Below are positions 47,711 to 58,570 of a stretch of DNA of 64,000 bases, piece by piece. Origin of the DNA: Spirometra erinaceieuropaei (Eukaryota; Platyhelminthes; Cestoda; Diphyllobothriidea; Diphyllobothriidae); NCBI GenBank assembly GCA_902702965.1, contig CACRXP010000300.1:505397-569396 (forward strand), in the 5' to 3' direction. The notes under the pieces were generated by a model. That model was not told the origin of the DNA and ran no database searches. It was given only the letters and a program-made list of their open reading frames with translations. The position numbers and the translations under genes are program-made. Each line of letters opens with the position of its first letter. Within the stretch, counting starts at the first letter, position 1.

Positions 47711-47842
47711 GTCCTGACCTCAACTAATAGAACTCATGAAGCTGGCCTGTTTCCGAGACAGCAAATTCCCCGAGGACGGTGGACCGCAACCAGCCAAAGA
47801 CTTTAAGTACACCGGAATTCACTAACTCAGTTCTTACTTAGG

Positions 47843-48361
47843 CAGAATGGCATTACCGACAAAAACAAGGGCGACTGGAATGGCCATTTCTGACTTGTTA
47901 GCCCTCGTCAGCCAGCCATACCCAAGCCCGAAGTGTGGACCTGTCAGTTAGAAGTCCACGCCTCTAACCACTGGGCCACGAGCCCGTTGCCCTGTCGGTT
48001 TCGATCGGGAATATACAATGGTAGGGGGCGCTCACCGATCGTTCATACGGAACTCACTCGTTCCGTTGTACCTTAGGGGCTCTCTCTCGAGCCCAACCAG
48101 CAGCCACACAGCGGCGCATGATATAGGCAGAATGGCATTACCGACAAAGACAAGGAAGACTGGAATGGCCATTTCCGTCGTCAGCCAGTCATACCCAACC
48201 CCAAAGTGTGGAACATCCGAGGCTCCCTTGCCTTTGGCGGTAATGACATTCTGCCTATATCATGCGCCGCTGTGCGGCTGCTGGTTGGGCTCCAGAGTTC
48301 TTAAGGCACAACGGAACGAGTGCGTTCCGTATGAACGATCGGTGAGCGCCCCCTACCATCA
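47843..48361. repeat. Foldback/SINE composite (copy 3, most complete)
   Basis: Left module (47843-47935), minus-strand tRNA-like segment (47938-47992: gttagaagtccacgcctcta, accactgggccacgagccc), link gatcgggaatatacaatggt, then a long hairpin: left arm 48017-48135 (tagggggcgctcaccgatcg ... gcgcatgatataggcagaat) and right arm 48242-48361 (attctgcctatatcatgcgc ... cggtgagcgccccctaccat), with a ~105-bp loop that is itself another copy of the left module (accgacaaagacaaggaaga). Confidence 0.88.
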
Positions 48362-48369
48362 GCCCTTAC

Positions 48370-49840
48370 TGTCTTTGGATACGGCAAACGTGGCGAAATA
48401 TGCAGAATCGAATGACCCCATAAATTTTGTCATTGCATGTCATTGTGGCCATTTCATGGTTATAAAACCTGTGTTTCGTCACGAAAACGGTCTAAGATGA
48501 CCAAACAGGATAGGGAATGCTCATGCAGCGGGGAGGAAGTTGCATGAGTGAGTGACGTAAGTTTCTGCGAAAACTTCTCAGGCGCGGGTGAGGCTATACA
48601 ATAGGTAACAGTAATCAGTCACATAGGGGACGGAAGGAGGGCAAGGCTATTTACCTCATCGACTTTTACCACGGCAGAGCAATTTGGATCACGTGATTCG
48701 AGTGTCTACACAGATATGATTTTCTTCTCTGGACTGCTGCAGCTTCTGAACAGCGTAGTCGCCCAAAGCAGAACCTTAAAAGCAGATGCTGGATTAACCA
48801 CGTCAACAGTGTCCCTCAGGTGTTTCGCAGCTGAAATTCTTGGTAGCTTAATTTTCTGCTCTCAATAATCACTTCGGTATACGCTCAACCGACCCAGTCA
48901 CCAACTGTCCCCACATGCGCTCAATGCATTTTTGTCCGCAACGAGACGTAGACTCATAAATACGGTTCGCCCTCAGCGCGCATTAGTTAAACATCTTTAA
49001 TGGGTCTGATTGGGTTGTGGAGCCTAAGAACGACAAGTTTAGTAGGCCAGTTCCTTCGAGCACAGAAATCGTCGCTTGACCACGTTTGACACGTTATCCT
49101 CGTTGAAAGCGAGTTATACACCCTCCGGATTCTTTTGGCATGAACATTTCTGTTGCATTTTCTTGTCCGGAATGGTGATATTTAGCGATAATTTTCCGTC
49201 AGATTTCCGTTTCTAAGGAAAATCTCTTTAAGGAAACCACGTTCATCATCGATCGACTGCCGGCCGCACGTCTGACCAGCGTTCACTGCTTGGTCGTCCA
49301 AGGCTGTTCTCTTACTGAACCGATAGTAATATAAATGCGCAATTACTGTTGGCGATTGACTAAGGGGGCACGTAATTTAGGAGAGCGTTAACAATGTTTC
49401 AGTCGTCCTGTCTCTGTTATTAAAAGTAATCGATGCACAGTCCCTTCTTGTGGTGCGATCGCTTAAATAGTTTCCGGACAGAAAATCCCCTGCGCAATGA
49501 AACGTCCATATTTCATCCGGCAACTATTTCGGGCCACGTACACACGCCCAGCACATACACACCACTTACATGCACGAAAGCATGCTTCGCGTTGCACAAG
49601 AGTCGCACGGAAAACCAGGTTATTTCTTGGCACATATGGGCCGATGTGGTTGGAACGAGCACATAAAGGGAGGCATGCAACGTGGCTTTACACGAAACCA
49701 AACGTCATTGGTGTTTCCTTCGTCCATATCTTTCAGACCAATCTAGAGGGAACTAAAAGATGTTAACTTTTACTCGACGAAAGGGTAACTTTACAAAAGT
49801 TTATAAAAAAAATTTACAAAACGAAGAAGTGAAGGAGGGG
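48370..49840. other. Unannotated sequence
   Basis: No recognisable exon or repeat. Confidence 0.4.
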
Positions 49841-49849
49841 ATGCGATCG

Positions 49850-50050
49850 CTGGAACGAGAGCTTTATTCGCCTGACGTTTCGGATTCCTGCTCGAACCCA
49901 TCATGGGAGACAATAGCAGATACGGGTCTGATGATGGGTTCGAGCAGGAATCCAAAACGTCAGGCGAATAAAGTTATTGTCCCAGCGATCGTGTCTCCCT
50001 CTTCCCGACTGCTTCCTGGGACTCGTCTCTTCGCTTCTATAGGCAGTTTA
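49850..50050. ncRNA. Head-to-head pair of hammerhead-like motifs
   Basis: A minus-oriented copy (49908-49850) and a plus copy (49926-50050) share ~60 bp of near-perfect inverted repeat around an ~20-bp spacer. Plus copy: CTGATGA at 49928, helix-II-like GGGTTC/GAATCC with loop GAGCAG, then AAAACGTCAGGCGAATAAAG. Minus copy: CATGATGG in place of CTGATGATGG, but an intact GAAACGTCAGGCGAATAAAG. An extra T lies between CTGATGA and the stem. The tail ctgcttcctgggactcgtct recurs at 0.25 and 59.69 kb. Confidence 0.5.
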
Positions 50051-50089
50051 TAAAAGGTTATAATTGCGAAATTTCCAAGTACGCGAAAT

Positions 50090-50480
50090 CTTCGTTCAAA
50101 TGACATCGTGTGTGTCCATTTATTAAGGCTTCCTATGAAGTTTACAACGTTGTCTGTATCACTTTCAGTATTTTATTACCCTATATATCTTCTTAATGAC
50201 ATAAAAGGAAGTGCACAGCTCCCAGATTAAAAACCCTGAATGCTAGTGCAACTGCAATTTGGGTTCAAAATTAATCTGGAACTGAGGAACTCTTTCAAAC
50301 CGGGAGGTATTCTTTCCTCGAGTAAAAACTTGAAGAAGACACAATTTCCTACAAAATGAGTGCAAGAAAGTTTATCTTTATGCATGTTTTATATGAAATA
50401 TGTATTGAATTTTGTAGGACATCGCAATTCAATGGGAAAAGGCGCGCTACTTAAGCAGTCACTTTTACAGAATTTGGCTA
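50090..50480. repeat. Fragment of the palindromic MITE family
   Basis: aaaaccctgaatgctagtgc, cctcgagtaaaaacttgaag, aaatgagtgcaagaaag and gctacttaagcagtcactttt match the MITE interiors in order. Confidence 0.7.
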
Positions 50481-50596
50481 TTTCGGGCAGCCGAAAAGAG
50501 GCGTACTCGAAAGCCGGTGTTCCGGCGTGGCTGGGACATCTTGGATTTATGCCCCACGACAAGCAATATTACAACACCCATTTGGATAATCGGCCG

Positions 50597-50893
50597 GATG
50601 TGGTTATGTAGCCCCACCTGAAATAAACAAATCCCAGTCAACTCTAATACGGGGCCGGTGGTAATAGGGGTTTTTACAGGTGGGGCCGGGAAACGCACAG
50701 GCGATGAGGTCAAGTAGTTGTATGCAAAAGAAAAGCTATTTTGAATGAGCGGTTGTGCTTTGAGTGGTTGAGAAATAGTTGCGTTAACCCCTAACTATAA
50801 CCCCTAATCCTGAACCCTAGCCCCTAACCCTAACCCTTAACCTCGACTCCAACAGTATTGTATCCATCGGGTGGGGCTACCAAACCACATCTA
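50597..50893. mobile_element. Small MITE with GTAGCCCCACC inverted ends (copy 2)
   Basis: Left gatgtggttatgtagcccca and right ggtggggctaccaaaccaca are inverted. It contains tacggggccggtggtaatag, caggtggggccggg and a regular telomere-like block (50775-50850: cccctaaccctaacccttaac). Confidence 0.75.
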
Positions 50894-50899
50894 TCCGGA

Positions 50900-51440
50900 T
50901 AACCCGTTCCAACTGAAAACAAATCACAGAACTTAAGTTATCGTTGCACGAGATAGGCCGCCTACTGTAGTATTTCGCCCTTCGTTTTCCGGTACAATGG
51001 GTTTCTCCTCTCCGGTGTATTTTTCGTGCACTTTGAAGTGATAAGTTATCGAAAAGTGGGTTGCGTTGCTACAATTGGACTTTTCCCCTCGTTTTCCGAG
51101 GTATGAGCACTATAGGACATCTGTATAAGGCTTGAGCCTCATACCCTGACGTCAGCGCAAAAATATAAAAAATGTATAATACAATAAACATATAAACGAT
51201 CCCGGCATTCTCGCATACACCGGGTACTTCAGTTTCATGTACGGTAAACAGTGTGTGAACTACAAAAACTGAATCATGCCCATTAGTGTGTACTTATCGT
51301 TGCCTCTTTTCAGTCGTCGTAAGCAAAATGAAATGCCTATTCAGAGGGTGACAAATAGCCCAAACGATTGTCAGCCGTTAAGGGCTGTTTACGAACTCTA
51401 GAAACCAATTTCACCCAAATTTTAAATTATGCCTCCAACA
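50900..51440. other. Unannotated sequence
   Basis: Nothing recognised; several aataaa-like strings near 51180 are not tied to a gene. Confidence 0.4.
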
Positions 51441-51443
51441 TAG

Positions 51444-51573
51444 TGTTTCCGATGGCGTTGATTTGGAGCTTGTTGCGAATAAGTCAACTACTGTCCACAG
51501 AAGCAGTGCTTTTTCTGAAGAGGCCGGAAATTCAGCACTTGGAAAGAAAGCTTCACATTTCCTGTATCAAAAG
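51444..51573 (+). CDS. Candidate exon, unrecognised
   Basis: An open segment after the acceptor ccaacatag reads VSDGVDLELVANKSTTVHRS and ends ASHFLYQK before gtcatt, in phase 0. It lies in a stretch with no recognisable repeat. The composition is protein-like, but the acceptor is mediocre and no domain is recognised. It pairs in phase with the segment starting at 51831. Confidence 0.3.
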
Positions 51574-51830
51574 GTCATTACTGCAGTTGGATCGATGTTA
51601 GCTAGTTCCTCGATCTCTATGGCGAAGGACGTCTACACTACACGTAATCTGAACACTGCCGAAAAATCCTTTTAAGTATGTTGGGATGATTTAAAAAGTT
51701 CAAACACGAGAAAGGCTAGATGTCAATTAGTGTAAATGCGAGTATTCGAGTTCCACGTGTCTATCCGAGTGAGGTGGAAGGAGACTAATTAACCACCAGA
51801 ATGATTTGTTTATTTTCCGAACTCTTACAG

Positions 51831-52022
51831 AAATCCATCGTCAGAGGTTACTGTGACAACAGAAAAATCGGTAGTTGTAGGTATCTTTCACCAGTCAAAG
51901 AGCATTTCTGCAAATACGGAGGTAGCTGCGCAATACTCTGTATGCAGACAAAAATCAATTTGCCCGTTGACCGAGCTCTTTTCATTTGCAATTCTGCTTT
52001 AAGTGGCTCCGAGAAATATTAA
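51831..52022 (+). CDS. Candidate Cys-rich exon, unrecognised
   Basis: A good acceptor (ttattttccgaactcttacag) opens a phase-0 frame beginning KSIVRGYCDNRKIGSCRYL and continuing EHFCKYGGSC before a stop at 52020-52022. The Cys spacing with Cys-x-Tyr-Gly-Gly-x-Cys resembles an EGF-like or other small disulphide/zinc motif, but it does not fit CCCH fingers. It follows the 51444-51573 segment across a 257-bp putative intron. An internal gtagct donor (51922) is possible. Confidence 0.3.
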   Translation, partial: KSIVRGYCDNRKIGSCRYLSPVKEHFCKYGGSCAILCMQTKINLPVDRALFICNSALSGSEKY

Positions 52023-52431
52023 TTCCTAAGGTATGTAGGAGAAATGGAAAACCTTTACTGCTGCCTCTTGGCAATGCTCCCATACAATTTAGTGGGGGAT
52101 TCGAAGGAGGCAGAGCTCGTAGTGAATCCTCTCCCTTTAGCTGAACGTATTTCGTGCAAGTAGTCTACTGGTCAAGGTGTTATCGCTACCATAAGAAGAC
52201 TCGAGGAACGGCTATGTTCAAAGTATCTTCTTCCAGATTTTGACACCCGAAACAAAGAAAGTATAGGTTGAAGGAGAAGTGGGAGAATTTTGCCAGGACT
52301 CTGCTGAACTCAAGTTCGGTAACATCATCTCGATTCTTTACATCACCGCAGGAGCACATGAATAGTTTCAAGCTTACTGTAATTTAAAAAATTTCCTTTT
52401 TTAACCTTGAACAACAGATTGAGATTTTGGT

Positions 52432-52791
52432 ATGGATGGACAGGAAAGCATAAAAACGGAAATTTCGCTACTGGCACCACACACACTGTTTGGTCTTGAC
52501 TCGAACACACAGTCTTCTGTTGGCGCCAACAACCAGAAGTTGTACGCAGCACCTTTAAACTCAGGCCCCTATCTCGGAGATCCAGTCGATCCCCCGGTGC
52601 CTTCCGATTACCGGAAGTCTGACCCTCGGTATCAGTTGTCCGATACTTACTACAGTGTCTCGACCGCAGCGAATCGACGGTTTCCACCTGCGGGGCTCGT
52701 TAGGCTGAAGCGTGGAATTCTGACAAGCATTTTTCGTCGACTGTTGGTAACACGAGTTGATTGCTCATTGGCTGAAAGACTTAAGGGGTGA
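52432..52791 (+). CDS. Unrecognised open frame, possible exon
   Basis: A 119-codon open frame contains LLAPHTLFGLDSNTQ, GPYLGDPVDPPVPSDYRKSD and TYYSVSTAANRRFPPAGL. Pro/Tyr/Asp-rich composition looks like an extracellular or linker region. Upstream is a pyrimidine tract and AG (52410-52415), but the frame there has a stop, so the exact acceptor is unclear. The minus-strand frame over the same region is likely a shadow. No family recognised. Confidence 0.25.
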   Translation: MDGQESIKTEISLLAPHTLFGLDSNTQSSVGANNQKLYAAPLNSGPYLGDPVDPPVPSDYRKSDPRYQLSDTYYSVSTAANRRFPPAGLVRLKRGILTSIFRRLLVTRVDCSLAERLKG

Positions 52792-53094
52792 CTAGTGATT
52801 CGAAGCTTGAAGACCCTAATTTCGCAATGGGCAAGGAGCGTTTGTGCTCTGCGGCCATCGAGGAAGAATATTCACTCGTATGCCCCTGTTCACTGAATCT
52901 CTTCCTGACTGCTGCAACGCAGTGGGCAGCAAGGTGAAAGTAAGCGCCCGCCGCACGAGTTAAAACTGAATGGGATTCTGGCCGACTGAATTCACGGACG
53001 GATGCGCAACGGGGAGACAGGAGAATCCACGAGAGTGGCTGTCTTCGGATTTTTGGTCTCTACCACCAACCAACACCTGAAACACTAGTGTTCG

Positions 53095-53310
53095 AGCACA
53101 CGCGACCGTCGCGGACAACGATGTCCACCATGTGTTCCACAGCTTGGTGGACACAGGGACGATGATTTGCTCGTGAATTAGATTACAAGCATAGTAGTCC
53201 TGCACTGCATCCAACACACTCTCCCCCACCCCACCCTCATGAGCCCAGTGTCTAGACGGAGTGAGGAGGATCAAGGGCGAGATCGGGTGCAATGACTGAC
53301 AGAGCTAAGC
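53095..53310 (+). repeat. GC-rich dispersed repeat (family X, diverged copy)
   Basis: tgtccaccatgtgttccaca, attagattacaagcatagta and ctctcccccaccccaccctc parallel 17100-17240; the diagnostic gtcaagacagag is degraded to gtctagacggag. Confidence 0.55.
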
Positions 53311-53654
53311 AGTCCGCTTGCGCGTGCCAAACACGCCTAATCCGCGCATGGTAAACTGAGTTTTCACAGAAACGAGAAAAGGGGCTGCACAGATCCCGTG
53401 TGATAGGGAGTTTCATAAAGGCCATATTAACAAGGAACCATTTCAGCCTGACTCTGCGTACTGAAAAGAGGAGGAAGTTATCCCGCATGTCACGTTTTTT
53501 GGCGCACCGTGATATTTTAAATGTGCATCAGAGGAATATGCGCCGTGACGACGGAGTTCCCAGATTCGATCCAACTCCCTCTTTCCTCTCCCAGACACCA
53601 GTCCACTGTCTGATCCGGTCGGCAATCTGAAGCAGGGATTGGAAACAATGATTG

Positions 53655-54022
53655 ACATAATAGCATTACTGACAAAGACAAGAGAGACTTGAATGGTAAT
53701 TTCTGGCTTACTAGTCCTCGTCAGTCAGTCATACCCAACCCCGAAGAGTGGAACACCAGAGGTTCAGTGGTTAGAGGTGTTAGACTTCTAACCAATAGGT
53801 CACTGAATCGAGCCCTAGGTCTTCCACACTTCGGGGTTGGGTATGACTGACTGACGACGGCTAATAAGCCAGAAGTGACCATTCCAGTCTCCCTTGTCTT
53901 TGTCGGCAATGGCATTCTGCCTATATCATGCGCCGCTGTGCGGCCGCTGGCTGGGCTCCGGAGAGAGCCCAACGGAAAGAGTGAACTCTGTAAGAAGGAT
54001 CAGTGAGCGCCCCTCTACCATA
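53655..54022. repeat. Foldback/SINE composite (copy 4)
   Basis: tRNA-like plus segment at 53753-53822 (GGTTCAGTGGTTAGAGG box A; AATCGAGCCC box B; TCT in the anticodon position). The module tactgacaaagacaagagag ... gtcagtcatacccaaccccg (53660-53750) is inverted at 53826-53920. Only one arm of the gcgccgctgtgcggc hairpin remains (53930-54022). Confidence 0.8.
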
Positions 54023-54029
54023 TTGAATG

Positions 54030-56350
54030 ACAGCCCATCTGCGCGTGACACACACACGATCTGGTCCTCGCAAAACACACCAGGTTTTCACACAAAAAAG
54101 GATACACACTCACTGTGCAAAGGATCCACGGGTGGTCTCTAACTGGCTGGTTTACAGCAGGACGGAATCTAGTTTTTATCAGTCTCCCCCACGAAACAGG
54201 CTTCATCGAGGTCGATCGGGTATTTGTTCACTTATGATCAGGAGCGCACCAGTCTGTTTGACTTCCCGAAGCGAAGAGAGAAAGGAATGCATAAGCCGAA
54301 AGCAATTGCTTGCACTCTGATGTTTTCATCAGTCAACTTCTGATACTACCTACCTGACTACCTTCCGGCTAGGTAGACTGCTGCATTCTCGTGATCCTTG
54401 TCATCAGATTGCGTGACTCTTGCTTTGATAAGCTACATATATCGACGTGGTCATACTCTTGTGCGGATGGGCTCAGTGCCTCTGGCACGGAATAAAAGCT
54501 GTTGCTCACTGCGAACGGTGCGAAGGATGCTCCCGATGACTGAGAGATTGTGCAGTCGGCTGTTAGGAATCGAACTCTATGCTGAAAGTGGAAGAGTCTC
54601 TTGACGGATTAAGGTCGATTTTTTACGAAAAAGACGTCTCCCCACCTCCCTTCTTCTGTACCCAATTATTTTCATGTGCACGCCTGTGACGGCTATAGTA
54701 ATAGACAAAATCTAGCCATTACCAGTCCAGCACCCAATCCAATTTTAGAGGAGAAGGGGAAGGCATCTTGACGAGGCTCTTATGCCATACGCAAGTTCAG
54801 TGGGGCGTTTGAATTCTCGTAGCATGTGAAAGGCGCATGTATAACCATAATCACGACTCAAAGCTGCTCGGCGCGGCCCGACTAATGCATGATGTGAGAG
54901 GGGGGGGGGGGAGAAAGGGGGAGAAATCAGAAGCTCACAGACCCACTGGGCATATTTCTGCAGAAGTGAGTCTTCTCAAAGTTCTGGGTAGGGATGCGCC
55001 TGTGTGGCAGCCAACGCAGGGGTGGGCCCCGCGCACAACAATCCCGGGGTACAGTCCAGATTAGATGACACAAGAGACCAGTTTAAGATGTTGGTTTAAA
55101 GAGGGGGCTGAAACAGCCGTGGCAAGCAGAGCAGGTTGGCTGCCAGCCAATGGCGTACGTCAGTCTGAGTCTGCGAGTGTGATGAGCGCGCGAGAGTTCC
55201 TGTCAGTGAGGGGTGAAAAATCGATAATTCGTTTAACAGACGCACGTAATTGACTACCCTTCCTGCTACATCATTTACTCGAAGCGATGAACGAGCGGGT
55301 GGTGTCGTGCCGCGATGTGAGTGCCTGCCGCAGGCAGAGGGCCACCATAACTGGTGCCTACACATTCGCACATGGACGATGAAGCCCTGAAAAGTTAGAC
55401 AGTGGTTTCACGACTAGAATAACCCTACTTATTCGCCCACCTAAGCTGTCTGCAAACATCTTCTTCCTCTAGGCACGCAGGCGCTTGCTGTCATTTGTTG
55501 CAAAGTTTCCGAAAGTTGGAATGTGCCTTTTCACGAAATAAGATTTATTTCATCCAGTCCGTTGCACTACTCAATATATATTTGCTCACTGCGGTTTTCA
55601 CCTAGCTATCCTATTATGCGATAATAATTTGACCCATCCAATGCTCTGTCGACAAAGCATGCGAGTTGTAACTGACTGATATTCTTTGTAAAAAAATCGT
55701 TCACAAACCGGACGCCCTGGGAGAATATTTGTAGCGTAGAATAAGCAATGCATGCAATCCAGGAACTGGAAACGTCGATGGAATGCTTACACAGTCAACC
55801 AGCTGGATGTCGACATGCTTAAATGCGTCTCTAATCCCGGTACTCGCCCAGCAAGCAGTCGCCTTGACCGGGACGACATACTTGATGCATCACCGTCTGC
55901 AGTTTTTTATATGGGCTTGCGCTACATTATCCCAGCTTCGTTATGATTTTTTATGACTTTTTTTGAACTGTGGGTCTGTGTACGCTGATAATGATTTATT
56001 AAGATAATTTGAATTGTAATGCTGTTGACGTTAATGAGGATAATTTAGTGCTACGAGCGCTGTTTTCTAATTTTAGTTAATGCTTAGAATCTTAGTTTTA
56101 GGCACTGGAATATCTCTAGTTGGGAAATCAAAATGAGAGATTTCTTAATAGGGCTGCTATTGGAGGGTACTTTGATGTATAAAGTACATTTAAGAATTCG
56201 TGTCTCATTGGTAATTTATCATCCTATACTTAGTCTAAGTGCAGGATTCTTGAACCTATGATTTGTTCTTGTACTGTGGGGTGATTACGTTTGGTTTATT
56301 TTTGGGTTATTCATTGTTAGGCAGCTATTTTTCGTGAAACTGTTATTTAC
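54030..56350. other. Mostly unannotated sequence
   Basis: A 10-G run occurs at 54900-54910. Open frames at 54837-55064 and 55752-55946 have no recognised domain. No repeat shared with the rest of the window was seen. Confidence 0.35.
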
Positions 56351-56354
56351 TTCG

Positions 56355-56578
56355 GGGGTGTTAATATAGACATCGCACGGTCTTAAGATTTTTTATTTAG
56401 AAACTTTCTCAAAACCCAAATATACGCTTTCTTCGAGTATAAAATGTAACTATAATGTGATTTTCTACCGAACGCTTAAAAGAAGGCATATTTTGTATGT
56501 GTTTTCTATTAAATATATTTGAATTTGAATTTGAATATATTTGAATTTTTTATAAGATCGGTCACGCACTGTAGTTCG
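56355..56578. repeat. MITE subfamily B right-end fragment
   Basis: catcgcacggtcttaagatt, ctttcttcgagtataaaatg and the right end gatcggtcacgcactgtag match subfamily B. Confidence 0.75.
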
Positions 56579-57679
56579 TCCGACGATCATAACGACAGCT
56601 ACCAGTAACTCAGGAGAGAAACAGCTAATTGTGTATTAGATGAATTATTGAGAGAGACATGAGTAACGGTGACCTTTATTGCTAGCCCTACAACCATCGT
56701 GTCCTAGCGGGAAGGAAAATAAGAAGAGTGCAGGTTCAGTGGTTGACGAGGCATTCGGTTCGTCTACGCGTGCAATTCAAGCACCCGTCCATCAGCCGCA
56801 GCGATCAAAACAGCCGCGTCCTTTTTCTTCCTCATCCGACGGCTTCTTGAAAAAAGGGATCGATGGTTTGAGACACTGGTGCAGTTGCATAGCAAAATCA
56901 AGCCTTGGGGTGTGGCGCTGTTGACACAGCCTACGAAGACCCATGTGTTCTGTTTTTTAAACCTGAAAATTCTTCATTGCTTGTGTTTCTATGATAGGGG
57001 CAAGCTAAGTGGGGCAGCATGCAGCCCTTGCTGTTTCTAGCGCCGCTGCCGCCGCTACTACCGTCGCACACGGTTCTCCTTTTGATATGGGATATATTGA
57101 ACAGCAAAAGCCCAAATTAACGTAAACACCCAGGCTGATTCTGCTTCATGATGATACGCCGACGCCATTTAAAACAACAATCTTTCTTGTCCGTCCTTTC
57201 CCCGGTTAACCAACTTGTTACTGTGAAGGAAAAGTTGTGGCTGAAAAAATTCAGGCCTACCATAGTTTACTCCACAATTATGTGTCATTATTAGGGTATA
57301 TTCAGTGAAAGCATTGTGTCTTACTATATTATGCCCCCTAAAAGTTAACAGGAAAAGCCTGTTCGAATGCAACCAGTACATAGCTGTCAGTCGCCTTAAC
57401 GCAGGGTGGCTTAACCACTGGAAGTGAGCCGTTATTTGACGAATGATCGCATTACTTTTCGCGGACAAAGTGGCGGCCCAGTAAACGACTGCTTATTTGT
57501 CCGCAAATCTGGACGAAGAAAGAAGTAAATTCTGTCCTATTTTTTTTTATTTTTTTTACCTCCGCTTACAGGCGGGGTTGAATTGTGTGGACGTCTAAAC
57601 AGGACATGGAAATAGGAACGTTCCGCCAAGCAATGAAGGTGGACCTGCGTATGATTCTAGAAAAGGCAAAGTATTTCTG

Positions 57680-57890
57680 TGTCCTAACCTCCACAATGAC
57701 CCTAATATAAAGCTATACTGTGGCCCTAATCTTGACCCGAACCCTACATTTAATCTTAACTCTGGAGTTAACACTAGCTCCTCCACTAACCCCTAAACTT
57801 TATTCTGAATTTCCTTGAAGTCAACTTTAAAGCTAACCCTAAACCTAATCTTTAATCCTAACCCTGACATTTAACCCAATCCTAATTTCT
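57680..57890. repeat. Telomere-like CCCTAA-type tract (unit 1)
   Basis: ctgtgtcctaacctcc lead-in, then gaccctaat, cccgaaccctac, aaagctaaccctaaacctaa. Confidence 0.7.
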
Positions 57891-58389
57891 CTGAGGGTTG
57901 ACTTAATACCACCTGTATTTCAGGCGGTTCTTGTTCATATGTCCACATAAGTCAGTCCTACCCACTAATCTCCCAAAAATATCCTCGTTACGTGCCTTGT
58001 ACTGCATTTCTTAGTTGTAAATGTGCGAGATATACGGTCGTAGTAATTGCTCCGTTTGGTTCCGAGTGAAAACTGCGCCGACTGCAACCAACTGCCAGTC
58101 GCCTTAACGCAGGGTGGCTTAACCACTGGAAGTGACCCGTTATTTGACGAATGAGCGCATTGCTTTTCGTGGACAAAGTGGTGGCCCTATAAATGACTGC
58201 TTATTTGCCCGCAAAAGTGGACGAAAAGAGGAGTAAATTCTGTTCACCTTTTCTACTTTTTAAATTCACTTATAGGCGGGGTTGAATTGTGTGGACGTCT
58301 AAACAGGACATGGAAATAGAAACGTCCCGCCAAGTAATGAATGTATACCTGCGTATTATTCTAGAAAGGACAAAATTTTTCCGCGTCCA

Positions 58390-58570
58390 AACCCCAACAA
58401 TAAACCTAATATAAAACTTAGCCGTTGCCGCACTTAATCTTAACTTTGTTGTTAGCACTAGCCTCTACCCTGGCCCTAAACTTGATTCTGGCCTACGTTA
58501 CCGTTGGCTTTAAATCTAAGCTTAGACCTTATCCCTGACCCTAACCCTTCCCCTAAACTTAACCCTAATT
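58390..58570. repeat. Telomere-like CCCTAA-type tract (unit 2)
   Basis: aaccccaacaataaacctaa ... ccctgaccctaacccttccc, collinear with the tract in unit 1. Confidence 0.7.
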
